A stretch of DNA of 13,220 bases from an uncultured bacterium (lineage in GTDB: Bacteria; Actinomycetota; Coriobacteriia; Coriobacteriales; Eggerthellaceae): assembly GCA_905215325.1 (NCBI GenBank), contig CAJMPP010000041.1, positions 1-13,220 on the forward strand, in the 5' to 3' direction. Under the pieces are notes generated by a model. That model had not been told where the DNA came from. It ran no database searches and saw only the letters and a program-made list of their open reading frames with translations. Position numbers and translations under genes: made by a program. Positions 11,929 to 13,220 of this stretch are shown in pieces (position 1 is the stretch's first letter; every line of letters starts with the position of its first letter).

Positions 11929-13045
11929 GGAATCAAGGGAGGCTCAGGCTTCTGGGCAAAACCTCCGAACCGCGGAGTGCGGCAGGCAGCAGCCAAGCGG
12001 TCGTGCTCTTACTCAGAACGCACCGAAAACACGGGTGCATAGCACCAACGAGCCAACGGAGGAGAACGCCGCTGGTCAGGACGTCCCCGGCATCATGTGC
12101 GACGACGTGCAGTTTGCCAAGCGGACCATCTCCCAAGAGCAATCAAGCGAATGCGGGCGTGCCGTATCCGGTCCCGCTACGGGGGCCGATGCCGAGTGCT
12201 GCGGAATTCGTAAACGCACCGCGCAAGCGTCGTCGGAAAACCCGCACGCCGCGCGATCTTGTGTAAAACGCGGCATCCGCTCAAAGGGGAGAATCGTTCT
12301 GGAAGCGCTGTCGCTTTGCGCAACGCCCGCAATCCTGGTGGCATGCTCGCTTACGAACGCCGATCAGACGGCGGTTTTGTCGCTGGTGGTCGTCCTCGCA
12401 TCGCTCGGCGTGTTCTTCTCAACATACGAATCCTCGGCCCCTCGCTTGCGCGACATCATGCCGACGGTGGTCCTCGCCGCGCTCGCTGCCGCGGGGCGCA
12501 TCCTGTTCGCTCCCATCCCGGATTTCAAGCCGGTAAGCGCAATCGCCATCATAGCCGGCGTGGTGTTCGGGCGGAAAAGCGGGTTCATGGTGGGTGCATT
12601 GGCCGCATTGGCGTCGAACTTCTTCTTCGGCCAGGGCCCATGGACCCCGTGGCAAATGTACGCATGGGGCCTCGTAGGCTATGGGGCGGGACTGTTGGCG
12701 GCAATCCCTGCAAAAGCTTCGAATCGCGCCAGCAAAAGCGGTCATGCCGAATGTGGGGAGGGACGGAGATCGCGCAAGCAGCCTTTGATTGAACGGCATG
12801 CCGTGATTATCTATATATATGGATTCGCTTCCTGCCTCATGTACGGTTTCATCCTGAATGCATGGAGCATTCTCAGCTTCTACCATGCACAAGCAAGCGG
12901 TCTCGCGGGAATCCTGTTGGTCTACGCAACCGCGCTGCCATTCGATGTGGCCCACGGTGTAGCAACGGTTGTGTTCTTGGCAGCGCTGTATGCCCCTTGG
13001 CGCCGCAAATTAAAACGAATCAAAAGCAAGTATGGAATGGAGTAG
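11918..13045 (+). CDS. ECF transporter S component, probable cobalamin/corrinoid-specific subunit
   Basis: The predicted protein has 375 residues. Residues 1-125 are hydrophilic, with six Cys and no recognisable domain. From about 126 there are six to eight hydrophobic segments. The conserved stretch GRILFAPIPDFKPVSA, then GFMVGALAAL-SNFFFG and GPWTPWQMYAWG, is typical of integral-membrane ECF substrate-binding (S) proteins. A charged loop (about 265-292) separates the last two helices. The substrate is inferred as a corrinoid from the riboswitch and the DUF4430 partners upstream; CbrT is a known B12-specific S component, but I cannot confirm that this is its orthologue. ATG 11918 overlaps the ATPase gene by 11 bp; a GTG at 11909 is possible. 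A strong ribosome-site sequence before CTG 12299 could instead start a core-only 248-residue form. It is the last gene of the cassette; no terminator is visible after it. Confidence 0.8.
   Translation: MANRESREAQASGQNLRTAECGRQQPSGRALTQNAPKTRVHSTNEPTEENAAGQDVPGIMCDDVQFAKRTISQEQSSECGRAVSGPATGADAECCGIRKRTAQASSENPHAARSCVKRGIRSKGRIVLEALSLCATPAILVACSLTNADQTAVLSLVVVLASLGVFFSTYESSAPRLRDIMPTVVLAALAAAGRILFAPIPDFKPVSAIAIIAGVVFGRKSGFMVGALAALASNFFFGQGPWTPWQMYAWGLVGYGAGLLAAIPAKASNRASKSGHAECGEGRRSRKQPLIERHAVIIYIYGFASCLMYGFILNAWSILSFYHAQASGLAGILLVYATALPFDVAHGVATVVFLAALYAPWRRKLKRIKSKYGME
12283..12301 (+). promoter_or_regulatory. Internal Shine-Dalgarno-like site before an in-frame CTG
   Basis: AAAGGGGAG (12283-12291) lies 7 nt before CTG (12299-12301), which is codon 128 in the S-component frame, exactly where the conserved membrane core begins. 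This is a better ribosome site than that of the annotated start. Use of CTG as a start is rare, so this is only a candidate. Confidence 0.3.
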
Positions 13046-13064
13046 TAAAGCGCAACTGAGCAAA

Positions 13065-13134
13065 GCACTACATATGGTATGTATCGAAACAAATACCAGT
13101 AAATGTAGAAGCGTGCACTACATATTGTGTGCAT
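13065..13134. repeat. Repeated CTACAT motifs in AT-rich intergenic DNA
   Basis: GCACTACATAT-n-GT-n-TG-n-AT occurs at 13065-13084 and 13115-13134, 50 bp apart. A third, inverted copy of the core (ATGTAG, 13103-13108) lies between them. The first copy contains the small palindrome ACATA-TGG-TATGT. The region is clearly AT-richer than the genes. This looks like a binding-site array or promoter region of a gene beyond the window. No gene or terminator is seen in 13046-13220. Confidence 0.5.
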
Positions 13135-13220
13135 GATATGAAGACAAGCGCAAAATCGCATCCAAGGATTGCCAAGGCGCCGCCCGCCGCGTAATATACA
13201 TCCCCGCCCTGAGGCAAGGG

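Noticed and set aside
13065..13134. Short CRISPR array.
   Set aside because: There are only two imperfect direct copies with a 30-bp gap and one inverted core, and no further units or cas genes in view.
12922..13161. Minus-strand open frame with hydrophobic residues at the 3' end.
   Set aside because: It overlaps the end of the S-component gene, has no ribosome site I could identify, and its hydrophobicity arises from AT-rich intergenic DNA.

Overview
The window is GC-rich, densely packed bacterial DNA. Gene content, alanine-rich low-complexity tails and the surface-protein style point to a gut actinobacterium of the class Coriobacteriia, probably Eggerthellaceae. This taxonomic call is inference from style, not from a marker gene.

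Layout. Positions 1-396 hold a cluster of palindromic, REP-like repeats and a candidate promoter but no convincing gene. Positions 397-4048 (+) carry two FAD-dependent oxidoreductases in tandem, a BaiN/HI0933-type flavoprotein and a COG2509-type flavoprotein. Each carries an unusual low-complexity extension or insertion. A convergent gene (4072-4485, -) encodes an MGMT/ATL-type DNA alkylation repair protein. Positions 4486-4899 contain outward promoters for both strands and a cobalamin (B12) riboswitch at about 4670-4872.

From 4900 to 13045 (+) lies what reads as one corrinoid-uptake locus. It comprises: (i) a 1085-residue secreted, C-terminally membrane-anchored protein with three transcobalamin-like DUF4430 domains followed by a beta-propeller; (ii) a 293-residue protein anchored by an N-terminal membrane helix, with one C-terminal DUF4430 domain; (iii) a strong intrinsic terminator inside the locus, followed by a degenerate copy of itself; (iv) an energy-coupling factor (ECF) transporter made of a T component, a fused double ATPase and an S component. 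T/A and A/S overlap at their start and stop codons. The riboswitch, the transcobalamin-like domains and the ECF cassette independently suggest vitamin B12. The proposed chain is surface capture by the DUF4430/propeller proteins, hand-off to the S component, ATP-driven import and riboswitch feedback. The hand-off and the substrate are inferred, not shown.

Positions 13046-13220 are AT-richer and hold repeated CTACAT motifs that may belong to the promoter of a gene beyond the window.
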